A stretch of 64,000 nt of DNA from Epiperipatus broadwayi (Eukaryota; Onychophora; Udeonychophora; Euonychophora; Peripatidae). The notes under the pieces were generated by a model. It was not told the DNA's origin and searched no databases. It was given only the letters and a program-made list of their open reading frames with translations. The stretch lies in the NCBI GenBank assembly GCA_028023455.1, contig JAQFVV010006271.1:1860987-1924986 (forward strand), given 5' to 3'. A program made the translations under genes and the position numbers. Positions 23,877-35,126 of the stretch are shown here, piece after piece (within the stretch, counting starts at the first letter, position 1; every line of letters begins with the position of its first letter).

Positions 23877-24377
23877 ATTAGAGGGATTTAAATTCTGTAT
23901 TTTTCAGTCTATTCATCCTCCACTCCATCTCAAGCAATTGGTACCTAAAACTACATAGATGAAAAAAAATATATGATCCCCAAAATATACATATATTGTA
24001 CAGAACCAGTGCTCATAAGTTGGGCCAGACATATATGCAATCAGTTCTCAGTTTGTGACTACAATATCAAGTCCAATAAGGGGTTTGAGATTTCCATTGT
24101 TGGATTTTTAATGAAATGGATGAATGAATATTTGAAAGGGTGAGAATATTGATGCATGTTCATTAAAGTTTGAGCAATTGCTCTCTTAATATAAATGGTG
24201 TACTGATTGTATGTATATGTAAAAGATTATGATCTGTCTTAACTGATGAGTACTAGTTATGCAAAAAATATGTATATTGGGGATCATGTATTTTTTCACA
24301 TGTAGGTTCTAGGTGTATTGGTTGCTTGAGATGGAGTGGATGAATAGACTGAAAAATTGAATTCAAATCACTCTAAT
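23877..24377. mobile_element. ~500-bp MITE with ~120-bp inverted ends
   Basis: The left end starts ATTAGAG and the right end finishes CTCTAAT. The two ends stay inversely similar for roughly 120 bp, including the shared blocks TTTTTCAGTCTATTCATCC and CTCCATCTCAAGCAA. The centre (about 24005-24235) has no ORF. It is a non-autonomous DNA transposon of unknown superfamily. It abuts the Gypsy element's LTR. Confidence 0.65.
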
Positions 24378-24403
24378 ATTCAGTATATGTAAATTATATA
24401 TAA

Positions 24404-25844
24404 TAAACCATTTACAGGCAGATTAGGTTTATACATTACCCAGAATAAAGCTTAATCAAACTATGTAAGATTTATTCTATTCATGTGTGAATTTGGATAT
24501 TTCTAAAACATAGTTACATTTCCTGATGAACTGACCTAATATTTCATTCTGATTTAAATTGCCAGAAAAATCAGTTTTTTTGTTGTTAAGATGGCACCAA
24601 GATTTGTAGGTCCACTGATTGGCATCACATCCCATTGATTCAAGGCAAATAATTCAATGTAATATTCCAGAAAATTTGTTTTCTTGTCACTTAATCTTTT
24701 ATATTAATTTTCCCAGGGCTTGACTATTAACCAAGTACCTTGGCATAGGTAATTTATACATTTCTCACAATGATAAAATTTAACAAACTAAAATTACAAC
24801 AAAGGTTTTATTAATGATAAATATTTTATTAAAACCAACAAACTATAAGATCAGATGCTAATTATGAATTATTAATAAAAAGGATAGGACATACACACAC
24901 ATTCACACAGTTCATATTACAATTTTTTTCTTTAAGTTTTCTAATAAGCCATCCATGGGATAGTCCATTGAAGAATAGAAAAGTTAATGTATTTATATTT
25001 GTATTGGAATCTTATAATTAGGGTTTAGTTTGTACACATATTTAATCAGACATGAGTTATTGCATGACTACTATCTTACTGGTAAGTTCCTCAGGGCATT
25101 GTCTTTTTATGAAGGGCTACATATTATTTAATTTTATTTCATACTGGTGACATTTTCACTTTTTAGGTCCATAGTAAGGTAAGGTTAGACTCAAAGCTTT
25201 TGGGATGACTTTTTCATGAAAGAAGGTGTCAGCGAATGCTCTGGTTTTACTTCACTCATGACAAATTGGTTCAGCATATTAGTGATCATGGATGGAGGCA
25301 TTTTATTGCAGCTTTGAGAAAAAAATGTAATTAGCTCCTCTTACCTTTTTACTCTATGCAGCACACAAGGCAACAGCCAGCAAAAAGAAAAGAACCTCAC
25401 TACAAAGTTGTCCATTTTTATACTATGACAATTTTGAAATCTCTGTGCCTATTATATTATTATCTTTTGTTTTCTTATCAGATTACAAGTTTACAATCTT
25501 GTACACTCCTTTTTGCTGTCTAGCTACAAAGCTTTTTTACTATAAATTTCTTTAATCCATATTTAATTACCGGAAAAAGAATATTACTCTGATTGTAATC
25601 ACTTGCATTTGGAATTTCTTACTTTTGTCTATTTGGATTAACAATCTGCATGTATTTCTATTCCCTCCAACTTTAACTTTATTTTAATCAAATAGACAAG
25701 ATGAAATACACAAATAACTTTCATTGTACATATATAAAAATAGATTATACTAACAAAACAAAAAACAAACAAATTGTGTTTATTGGACTATTCCTAATTG
25801 CTTTTAGCTGTTAAATATTACCAAATTCCAACATTGTTGTACCA
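24404..25844 (-). repeat. 3' LTR of the Gypsy-type element
   Basis: Aligns along its whole length with 29813-31293. Both copies contain blocks such as AATCAAACTATGTAAGATTTATTCT and GATTACAAGTT in the same order. The end near 25844 is followed by an expanded (AT)n tract that has destroyed any polypurine tract. Confidence 0.8.
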
Positions 25845-25878
25845 TATATATATTTTTTTTATTTTTTTTTTTTTTTTT

Positions 25879-25920
<42 letters not shown>
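25845..25920. repeat. (AT)n/(T)n microsatellite
   Basis: A long T run followed by about 20 AT units, lying exactly between the 3' LTR and the integrase end. Confidence 0.9.
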
Positions 25921-25923
<3 letters not shown>

Positions 25924-25990
25924 AATACCTCCAGGGTCAGAAAATAAGAATAAAATAGATGAATTTATTTTATTCTCAGTACATCTCTCT

Positions 25991-27063
25991 TTATGGAGAA
26001 CTTCTTCTAAAGTAAGTCCTGGACTTATAAGGTTTCAGGAATCTAGCATTATTGGTACCACTTTCTTCTTCAGTACTCTCTAAGGTGGGAGCATTTGGGA
26101 AATTCTTTCTTGTTATCTGGTATGATCCATTATACAAGTTTTGAGATTTTTTTAAAATGTGCTTCCCAGTTTGACTCACTGGATTTAGTTTGACCCATAC
26201 CATATCCCCTTCTTTAAACTTGTCATTGACGACTTCTTTTCTCAGCATATGCAGTTTAGCACAGTGTTTCAACTTCACCTTCACCTTTTATTGATATCTT
26301 TCTTCATAAATAATTTCTGGAACAATGGGTAACTGGTATTTACATAATCTGGATATTGTTTGCCCAAATTGAAGCCATATAGGTAAAAACTCAGTGCTTT
26401 AATTTATATAACTTAATACCCATGGGAGTATTTGCAAACATCCTCTATGATCACAATCAGCATATACTCTGATGAGGTGACACAACTCTCTCTCCATCTG
26501 CTCACATGGGTTAGAATGTGAATTCTGGATGGATTACAATACATGTTTCCAATCTTTTTCTTTCTATCTGCTGTTGCCATTCATGAGAATAAAGGGCATA
26601 CCATGGTCTGACAAAATAGTCCTAGGTCTACCTATTTGATTGAAGTATAGTGCCTCAAGTGCCCATACAACATTCTTAATATTGCCTGGGTTGTGGAATA
26701 TGCCCAAACCCACTTAGAAATCACTTCATAGACTATGAGTAAATATTTCAGTTTTTGAAAAACCAGACCACCAGAAAATTTCATTTTTTGAAAAACCAAT
26801 AATAGCTCATAAAGATCTATGGCTATCAGGTCATTTGTTTTTTTAGGAACAATAGGACTCAATGGTTCTTGATACAACTCATTTTCTGGTTTCATCTTTT
26901 GGCAGGTCTTGCATGCACTTACTACATTTACAATCTGTGATCTTGTATTCAGACAGTAAAACCACATTGTCAATAAGCCCTCCTCTTTACTGATTCTGTA
27001 GTGTCCATACAAATGGTGCATGTACATAGTAAGTCCTTCTTGTAAGCTCTCCAGTACAATCAT
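25991..27063 (-). pseudogene. Gypsy integrase pseudogene
   Basis: The N-terminal zinc-binding domain is visible at 26632-27063: HLYGH (H-x3-H), then CKTC (C-x2-C), an HHCC finger. Next come the start of the catalytic core (AIDLYELL) and the LLIVYEVISKWVWAY block typical of retroviral-type integrases. The core continues in another frame through 26285-26631 (YADCDHRG). The C-terminal part (25991-26284) has GDMVWVKLNP and YNGSYQI, matching the GPY/F-like end of Gypsy integrases. Several frameshifts and stops make it inactive. Confidence 0.82.
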
Positions 27064-28760
27064 CCTCTACTGATCCATTTGTAGGAATGTTATATAACAT
27101 AAAATTTTGTCTTTCAATCAGTATTATTTCTTGTGCTAGTTCTCGACATTCCTTCTTCCATTTCATTTTTGACTTCTAGTGAATCAATAATTTTTTTGTA
27201 TGTGGGTCATTGCTATTGTATTTTTCCAGATATTTCAACCTTTCTTCCACTATGACATTTCATTCCAACTCTATACTAGCTATTCAGAGATTTTTCATTT
27301 GCAGGTGATTTTGAACCCCAGGCTTCATGTTCCAGCTCAATGCATCAGTGACCACATTCTTGATTCCCCTACAGTACTGGATAAACTAATTGAACTCATG
27401 GAAAAAGGATCCAACAAATTAGCCTAATATTTGTTAAATAACTGTGATATAGAAATTTCCAAGCTCTTGTGATCTGTGCTAATGATCACTTTCAATCATA
27501 TCAGGAACTGGTGAAACTTACTGGAATGCCCACACCACAGCCAATACCTCTTCCTTTGTGACAGAGTAATTAACCTTTGAACCTCTCAGCAGTCTGTTGA
27601 CAAAGTAAATCACCCCCAGAGTAACATCCTCCTGAGTTTGTATAAAAACTCTACCCAACCCATACCCACTACTGTCTACATAATAAAAGGTTTCCCTAGG
27701 TCAGAGTAAACCAACATTACCTGGCTCAGTGATTTTTCTTTGATAATCTTGAACTGAGTTTCATGTTCTCCTATCTATTTCCATGGTATCCCCTTACATA
27801 ATAATTGTAGCAAGTTATTCATGTTGGTTGTAAAGTTTTTGTAAAATTAGTTGTAGAAATTGCACAACCATAGGAATGACCTAACTCATTTTGGTATGCA
27901 GGTGCTGGAAAATCTTTGATCATTTGGATTTTGTCAGAGTGAGGCTTAATCCCATTTGCATTAATTAATTGTCCCAAGAATTTATCTGCTTTCACTGCTA
28001 TACAGATTTTTTGTAAGTTAATTCAAATACCATTCATTTTGCATTCTTGTAAAAACATCTTGAAGAGTTATGTGTTCATGGGGTGTGTTATATACAATAA
28101 TCACATCATCCATGTAGATAGTAACTAAATTTTGGATCTCTTGGTATAACACCTGATCAAGACATTTTAACAGGCTTATCCCACCATTTTTTACACCAAA
28201 AAGAATTCTGTTGAACTGGTATGATATACTACTATATCAAAATGCCATGTACTGTTGGTCATCAGATTGCAACTTGATCTGCCAATATCTGGCAGTCAGA
28301 TCCAAGGTAAAAAATATTTTTTCCCCTGAATTTATTTACTAATTAATTAATGGGTGATGGAACATTTTGATCTGGCCATGTGATCTTCTTCAACTGCCTG
28401 GCATGTGATCTTGTTCAACTGCCTGACATGTAAATATAGTCTTATTGCCTCATCTTTATTTTTTATAATCACCAATGGCTTATTATAAGATCATGAACAC
28501 ATGGTTATAATATTTCCACTCCTCCATTTGGACTCATTGTCTCTTTACATTACCCTATATTGATGTGGCACTGGGTATGATCACACCTGATATGGTGTTC
28601 ATAGCCTTTAATAATTTCATATTTGTCTCAAAAATTGGATTTGTACTCAACTAGTACTTCCTCAGGGCCACTTTCCATACCTTCTTTACTTATTTACTAG
28701 TTCATTAATCTGTGCATATATTAAAGATCTTTCTGTCTCAAGCTTCTTTGTTGATTTGTT
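27064..28760 (-). pseudogene. Gypsy reverse transcriptase and RNase H pseudogene
   Basis: In piecewise translation of the minus strand, the RT catalytic box YMDDVIIVY is at about 28089-28115. It is preceded by a FGVKNGGI-like block and followed by VRSFLWLCNFYN (about 27860-27895), the conserved Gypsy segment after the palm. The RNase H start has YSVTKEEVLAVVWAF (about 27525-27570), the characteristic 'YS.TEKE.LAVV.A' motif. The catalytic DD is intact, but stops interrupt every frame. The plus ORF at 27200-27427 is a shadow. Confidence 0.8.
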
Positions 28761-29160
28761 CTCATCCATGACCCAAATTCTACTCTTTCACCCTTGCAGA
28801 TAATCCTTTCCTCTTTATAATCAATCATGCATGTCATTTAGGGCATAAATTCAGACCACAGTATGTCTTCATGCATCAAATCTTTTAGAAACAATAATGT
28901 GTGACATATAATTTTATCCACTATTTTAATTTGTTCCCAAACCTGTTTTGAGCCCAATTGTACTTTTTTATTGTTTGCCAGTGTTACTTGAGGGTTTCTC
29001 ACCAGCAAAGTTTGTATTTCTATGGGTTGTCCCTTCATACATCTGTATATCATCTTTGACATTACCAATATCTGGCTGCCAGAGTCCCAACATCTCTATC
29101 TTGATACTGTTTACTTGCATAATAACTTTTGGACATTCTTGTGATGTGCAATTAATCATT
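28761..29160 (-). pseudogene. Gypsy aspartic protease pseudogene
   Basis: The retropepsin active-site motif DSGS is encoded at 29075-29086. It reads on in the frame of 28838-29068 (QILVMSKMIYRCM...), while the upstream strand VNSIKIEMLG lies in the frame of 28968-29159, so one frameshift lies immediately before the motif. Near the C-terminus EDILWSEFM resembles the 'ILG.D.L' strand of retropepsins. The linker then leads into RT. Confidence 0.7.
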
Positions 29161-29790
29161 CCACTGTCCCACTCACAAATAGGTTATCTACCCTTTTTTC
29201 ATCTATTGTTTTACTGATCACTTTACTCTGATTCTTTTTTATATTCTTTTTATATTGCTTTCCTTATTTGTTCTTTCAATTCACTTATCTCCATATTCAT
29301 TTTTTCTTCAATTCTGTTATCTCCTTCAGTTTTTTATTAATAGTCTCCTTTTTCCCCCATCTTCTGCCACGGTTTGGTTATCTTTACTGTTTCTTAATTC
29401 CATATACTTCATTGCTCAGCTATATGGAAAAATGTCTAACTTATTTTTATGTTACAAGGTAACCGATGACAAAATAAAATCTTAAAACCAACTATATTTC
29501 TCTAACTGTGAAAAAATATAAACTCAATATTTACTTTTATTTCTCTTAAGAATAAATATATACATTGACACCCTCCTTTCTCTTGTCACCATTTTATCCC
29601 CCCTTTATATATGCCTTGGTTTATGTTACCAGATTTCAAACAATTTTATTTATTTCTAATTTATTATTATCCAAATCATGCACTACTATTTCATTTGTTT
29701 AAAAAACTTTTAAATCTCATGCAATAACTTTTTTGTTTATTTCTTTCACATGTATAATTCTTGTATTTAATCTTTGGCTCTGGGTTTTAA
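29161..29790 (-). other. Gag position of the Gypsy element, no gag recognised
   Basis: This is where gag should lie between the primer site and protease. It is T-rich on the plus strand. Translations in all minus frames are low-complexity, and no CCHC knuckle or capsid motif is seen. Gag has probably been deleted or eroded. Plus-strand ORFs here are by-products. Confidence 0.5.
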
Positions 29791-29793
29791 AGA

Positions 29794-29811
29794 TTCATGT
29801 CTGGGTTACCA
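29794..29811 (-). other. Candidate primer binding site
   Basis: On the minus strand TGGTAACCCAGACATGAA starts one base after the LTR 3' end (...GGTACA). TGG at this spacing is the usual complement of a tRNA CCA end. I did not identify the tRNA. Confidence 0.55.
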
Positions 29812-29812
29812 C

Positions 29813-31293
29813 TGTACCATTTATAGGTAGGTTAGATGCTTACATTACACAGAATAATGCATTAGTTAATCAAACTATGTAAGATTTATTCTGTTCATGT
29901 TTGAATTCGGATATTTCTAAAACACAGTTATATTTCCTAATTAACTGATCTAATATTTTATTCTGATTTGAATTGCCAATGGAATCCATTTTTGTTTTTA
30001 AGAGGGTGCTAGAATCTATAGCTTACTAATTTGCATTACATCCCATTGATTCGAAGCAAATAATTAAATGTAACATTCTAGAAAATTAGCTTTTTTGTGA
30101 CTTATATTATTTTCCCCCAGAGCTTGACTATTAACTGAGCACATTAGCATTATATGTTTCTCACCACATTTGCATTAATAAAATTCAATAAACTAAAATT
30201 AAGACAATGCAATGAAAGAGTTCTATAATGATAAATATTTTATTAAAACAAACTAAAAGATTAGGTGCCAGTTATGAATTATTAATAAAAAGGAAGTTAC
30301 ATGCACACATATTCAGATAATAATGCTAATCATCAAATTCAAACAGTTTATACTACAATTTTCTTCTTCAAGTTCACTAATAAGCCATTCATGGGATAGT
30401 CCTTTCAAGAATAGAGAAGCTATTTATATTGTAAGCTTATAGTTAGGTTTAATTTGCATACATATTTAATCAAACATGAGTTATTGTATGACTATTATCT
30501 TACTGGTAAGTTCTTCATAGTTAGTGGATCATTGATTATTGACTATGCATGGTATTTTTATGAAGGGCTCCATAGTATTTAATTTCATTCTGGTGACATT
30601 TTTACCTTTGGGATCCATAGTAAAGTAAGGCTAGATTCAAAGCTTTTGTGATATTTTTTCACGAGAGAAAGTATCAGTGACTGCGCTGGATTTATGCATT
30701 CATGACGAATTGTTTCAGCACATTGGTAGTCTTAGATGGAGGCATTTTATTTTGGCTTTTAAAAAACAGTAATTATTCTCTGGTCTTTTCACTCTACATA
30801 GCACACAAGGCAACAGCAAGCAAAAAGAAAAGAGCCTCACACCAAAGTTGTCCACTTCTTTTATACTGTGACATTTTGAAATCTCTGCACATATTATATT
30901 TTAATCTTTTGTTTTCTCATTTTCTTATCAGATTACAAGTTGATAATCTTGTACACTTCTTTTTACTTTCTAGCTACAAAGCTCTTTTTCTATAAATTTT
31001 TCGGTGGCATATTTAATTACCAGTAAAAGAACATTACTCTGATTGTAATCATTTGCATTTGGAATTTCTTTCTTTTGTTTATGTGGATTAGCAATGTGCA
31101 TGTATTTCTATTCGCTCCAATTTTAAATTTATTTTAATTAAACAGATAATATGAAACACACAAATAACTTTCATTATATCTATATAAAAATAGATTATAA
31201 CAACAACACAAAAAAAACTAAATTCCGTTTATTGAACTATTTCTAATTTTTTTTAGCCTTTAAATATTCCCAAATATCAACATTCTTTTATCA
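29813..31293 (-). repeat. 5' LTR of the Gypsy-type element
   Basis: On the minus strand it starts TGATAAAAGAATG and ends GGTACA, the canonical TG...CA termini. It aligns with 24404-25844. The plus ORF 30702-30995 lies inside the LTR and is not a gene. Confidence 0.8.
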
Positions 31294-32071
31294 TATATAT
31301 ATATTTCTTACAATGCAATATTTTATTTTCCACAAAATCTTATAAAGTTTACAGAAATTTTCAATGCTACATCACATAGTATAACTTCAGTGACATTTAA
31401 ATATAACAAATATAATCCAATTGATGTTAACTTTCAATTCCTTAATTCATAGATATTTTTAATAATGTCGATTTCATCAAAGTTTAATACAAGTGCAGAT
31501 GAGTTATCTAAATTTCACTCTTTTTAATAAATCTTGTAAAAACACATCAGTGTCAAATATAATAACCAAACAATTTAAAAAAAAAAAATTATGTTTTTAC
31601 ATCATGAACTAGTTTCTCTAAGTAAATTACATTATGTGCAAGTATTTAATACATCATCATGATAAAGCTAAAACTTGTTTACAATACAATTATCATCTTG
31701 GTTTATTAATTGTCATTTCATATGAGGATAAATGTTTATCATAAAATGCGAAACTTTTTGCTTTACATATTTGCAAGTTTTTAGTTTTTTATGTATATTG
31801 AAAACAGTTTTAAATCAATAGATTGCAAATCTTCACATGTATAAATAAATTTTGACTTGATTGTGTTACAATCCAAAGTTTTTATAAATACTCATCTACA
31901 ATTGTATATAGTTTTGATACACAAAGGTGATTAACCTAAAAGTAGAAGTATGTACTTTTAGATATTGTTCAATTTCTAATCGTAATACAACATATGGCTT
32001 TGCCTTTATTACAATCAGAAATATTGCAACTCATAAAATGTGTTCACCTGCAATCCCTAGTAATATGACAC
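31294..32071. other. A+T-rich intergenic DNA
   Basis: No gene or repeat recognised. Confidence 0.5.
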
Positions 32072-32080
32072 CTATTTATT

Positions 32081-32702
32081 AAACAGGCAAAAGTCTCCAT
32101 ACAGTAGTGCCACCATATGCTAACCAGAGTAATTAATGGATGTCAGAAGGCTTGTGCATAAAATCCACATCTAGTGCCTACTCATTCAATATCCTCAGAC
32201 TAGTTTCTGGCTTGTGGCCTTTGTCAGTGATGAGCCTTGCATCTGAGAGCACTGCACCTACATCTTAGGATCTAATGCAACCCTGCAGCAGCCACCTTTT
32301 ATCTCTACTTAGCTACAAAACTATGAGAATGAAATTGAAAACACAATATTTTTAATCTAAGCTCAATAGCTTATATATTCATATGGGTCTGAACTCAATT
32401 CAGCACCCATACATTTTGGTGTCTTTGGCTCTTTAACAACCATAGCAACCACTATCCTATTAGGCAGGATTGGTGTTAAACCACTAAATATCACATGATC
32501 ATAATCTCCTATGCTAGCACATAACTGGGGATGTTGGGTGAGTAGGCTCTAGATGGGGATTTTAGATACAAGCCTTCTGGCATCTATGTATTATTCTGGT
32601 TAGTACAGGGTGGCACTACTGTATAGAGAGTTTTGCCTGTTTAATAACAGTTATGTGCTAGCATAAGAGATTGTGATCATGTGATGTTTAGTGGTTTAAC
32701 AT
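32081..32702. mobile_element. Retrozyme insertion, second family (head-to-head)
   Basis: A minus-orientation arm (32081-32525) meets a plus-orientation arm (32526-32702). The whole is flanked by CTATTTATT at 32072-32080 and 32703-32711. The minus arm carries a hammerhead (32187-32237). The plus arm begins with TGGGGAT, exactly the first bases after the predicted cleavage site of this family. A DNA end that coincides with a ribozyme cut implies that the template was self-cleaved RNA. No ORF. The same family, better preserved, is at 44.35-45.31 kb. Confidence 0.78.
32187..32237 (-). ncRNA. Hammerhead ribozyme, one core mutation
   Basis: On the minus strand: CUCAUCA, CUGACAA, AGGC-loop-GCCA, GAAA, CUAG, UC, UGAGGAU. 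The core box CUGACAA differs from CUGANGA by one G-to-A change, which fits decay of CUGACGA at a CpG. Helix III CUAG is palindromic. The cut would fall between 32198 and 32197. It is probably inactive now. Confidence 0.7.
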
Positions 32703-32711
32703 CTATTTATT

Positions 32712-33804
32712 CCTACTTATGTCCTTAGATAGTCAAAACAGCAAGGGAAATTATTAAAAAGACCATTTAATTTTAATAAAAGTACACTTATTTTGAAGTT
32801 CTGGTAAACTATTTTTTAGATAATGTTAATCTGCCAGTTTCTTTAAGTTATACTTTAAATAACAATTTATCAAAATATGGCTAAACTATTTTGTTCCAAA
32901 CTTATTATTGATTAAGCAGCAGAATCGACTGATTTGAATATCAATTGGGGAACTTTAAATATAAAATATATAACTATTATTTTGTAAATTCTTGCAGTAC
33001 TTAAATTCAATAATAACAAATTATCCCGAGTTTTTAACGACCAAAAATTTTTTTGTTGACAGTAGAGAACATGTTTATGGAGCTTTTTATTATAGTTTTT
33101 TTTTTTCACATAAACCATCACAATAAATAATGATGAACTTTATCTATAATCAAGGAAGAATAATAAACATATGTAAGTAACTTTGTTTTGATTTTTTTTT
33201 TAAAGAAAAGGTGGGAATTCATTAAAAATGTGTTATACGTAAAGACCTTTTTAATAAAGATCAACTATTTTCAAGTTAATTAAGTAAAGTATATTGTCAT
33301 TAATTAAGAAAAATTTAACGGTTTCCTTCCTTGATGTTTATGTAACAAAAGTTTTAAGTTGAATTTTGATCAAGATATGTTAACTAAATTAAATTTAACA
33401 AGCAATTATCCAATTGATTGACACTTGACACATCATATGATGTTTGACCTACAAAGATACGTTGATTGACAGTTCAGAACATTTTACCACTCATACCCAA
33501 TACTCTATAATAGTTTCAAGCTGTTCCTACATGTCACTAATTTATGCTCACAAATAACCTTTATTACAACTCATAAAAATAGCAATAAAAATTTGATCCC
33601 TTTCTAACCAAAATATTTGATAAGTTAAACAACAATCATTTTATACAAGTTATTACCATCAACAACTTTAGCAGTAGGATGAATTTTAAATCAATCAAAT
33701 TTTATATTGCAGTTGGTCTAATTGACTGAAAATATTATTTGACAAAGCTGAGCTATTTCTAATCATTTTAAAACATTGCAAACAAGCATAGACATTATAT
33801 ATAT
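32712..33804. other. A+T-rich intergenic DNA
   Basis: No gene recognised. The minus ORF 32912-33121 is low-complexity. Confidence 0.5.
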
Positions 33805-34898
33805 TATAACCCTCCCCAAACATCTCTCCTACTTTTCCTATCCACAAATACCTGAAGCGCCAATTCTATTGATGATAGAATAAACTAGTAATATGATCTT
33901 GCTTTGAATTATTATTGAGACTCTTACAATACTGTCCTGCTATAGCTTAGCTCAGTGGGGGCTACAAAGATCTACAAAGTGTAAAATGCATACTAAACAT
34001 AGGAGGAAACATTATGAATTAATAGGAATAAAATATCTATTGGGTTTTAAAACAAATAATTGAATTGGTAAAGTTCTACCATTTAAATTTCCAAGTTATA
34101 GTTTAATTTCATCTCCTCCCATCATCTAAATGCATCAAACAACCTTTACTGATAATAGAAATAAATTAATAAAATAAAGATGTATTTCCAATTAAGTCTA
34201 CAGTATAGTAAGTTAAAACTAAATTACAAAATATAGCACTACTTAACCTGTATTGTACAGTAATTTAAAATAAATAACTAAATTAATGTCTAATCTAAAA
34301 TAATAAGGGAATATCTCAGGGAATCTATTATATAACTTACTAATGAATTTATACTTTACAATAACTACTAGTTACTATCATAAAAGTAATGACATAAATT
34401 AAGCATTATTCTAATAAAATAGTAGTTAGTTAGACAATGTAAGGAATAGGGGTGCATTTTGATTTCAATTCATCATCTAAATAATAACTGAGTAATAAAA
34501 TTTCCAGAGAACCATCAAATAGTCAAGCATTTCATATAGTATTTGGATCAAAAAAACAACATCATCAGATCTGAATATGTTCATCATTAAATTTATGGAA
34601 TAGTGCAATCATATCATATTGGGTATGTAAGTGTATGTATGGAAACATAGACTACGAATACATGCCAAAGAATAACTCTGAACAAAGCTTTTAAATAAAT
34701 AAAACATTTATTATAAGATAACTAAATAAACATTTGGTTTTTAATTTACACATATACATGTTTAGGATAATTCTGACATCAATGACTGAATAGTCTACAT
34801 GAGAGTAACAAACTTTAAAATAAACTTGTATTGTACTCCAAACATATACCAGTTATCAGTCAATTCTAATAAGCTTAGGAAAAGAAACATTATAAACA
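33805..34898 (-). repeat. 3' LTR of the pol-less element
   Basis: Near-identical over long stretches to 40919-42021, for example AATAGTCAAGCATTTCATAT and the ATCATCAGATCTGAATATG block. It contains TAGCTCAGTGG (about 33949-33959), which resembles a tRNA box A. Confidence 0.82.
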
Positions 34899-35126
34899 CT
34901 ACACTGTTGGTCGGGAGGTCAGCACATTCCCAGCCGATGCTATGACACATGAAAAAAAAATATGAAATTAAATTTCTTGGTATTTTTATTTTACATATAT
35001 GCAAGCTATCAGTTAATTCTGATAAGCTTATGGAAAGAAACATTATAAATACTACCTAGGATAATTAAATATGAAATTAAACTTGTTTGGTATTTTTATT
35101 TCAAATATACACAAGCTATCAGTTAA
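34899..35126. repeat. Repeated LTR-edge segments plus SINE fragment
   Basis: Just inside the 3' LTR, the LTR-edge block (CTATCAG followed by GATAAGCTTA.GGAAAGAAACA) recurs twice more, ending near 35055 and 35126. A SINE fragment sits at 34905-34955. It keeps the box A region GGTCGGGAGGTCA and the 3' end CCGATGCTATGACAC with an A tail, but box B is deleted. Confidence 0.6.

Larger units (their letters stand above)
24404..31293 (-). mobile_element. Degenerate Gypsy-type LTR retrotransposon
   Basis: Two direct repeats of about 1.44 and 1.48 kb flank an internal region that, on the minus strand, reads protease, reverse transcriptase, RNase H, integrase. That domain order defines Metaviridae/Gypsy elements. 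Total length is about 6.9 kb. The internal region is broken by many stops and frameshifts, and the LTRs have diverged visibly, so it is an old copy. Between the 5' LTR and protease there are only about 0.65 kb, too little for a full gag. Confidence 0.85.

Noticed and set aside
24238-24260. CTGATGAGTACTAGT in a MITE arm as a hammerhead
   Set aside because: No GAAA with a closing helix II within reach.
27200-29485. Several plus ORFs within the Gypsy pol/gag region
   Set aside because: Antisense to protease, RT and RNase H; hydrophobic T-rich translations without motifs.
30702-30995. 97-codon plus ORF
   Set aside because: Lies inside the Gypsy LTR; the matching region of the other LTR is not open in the same way.
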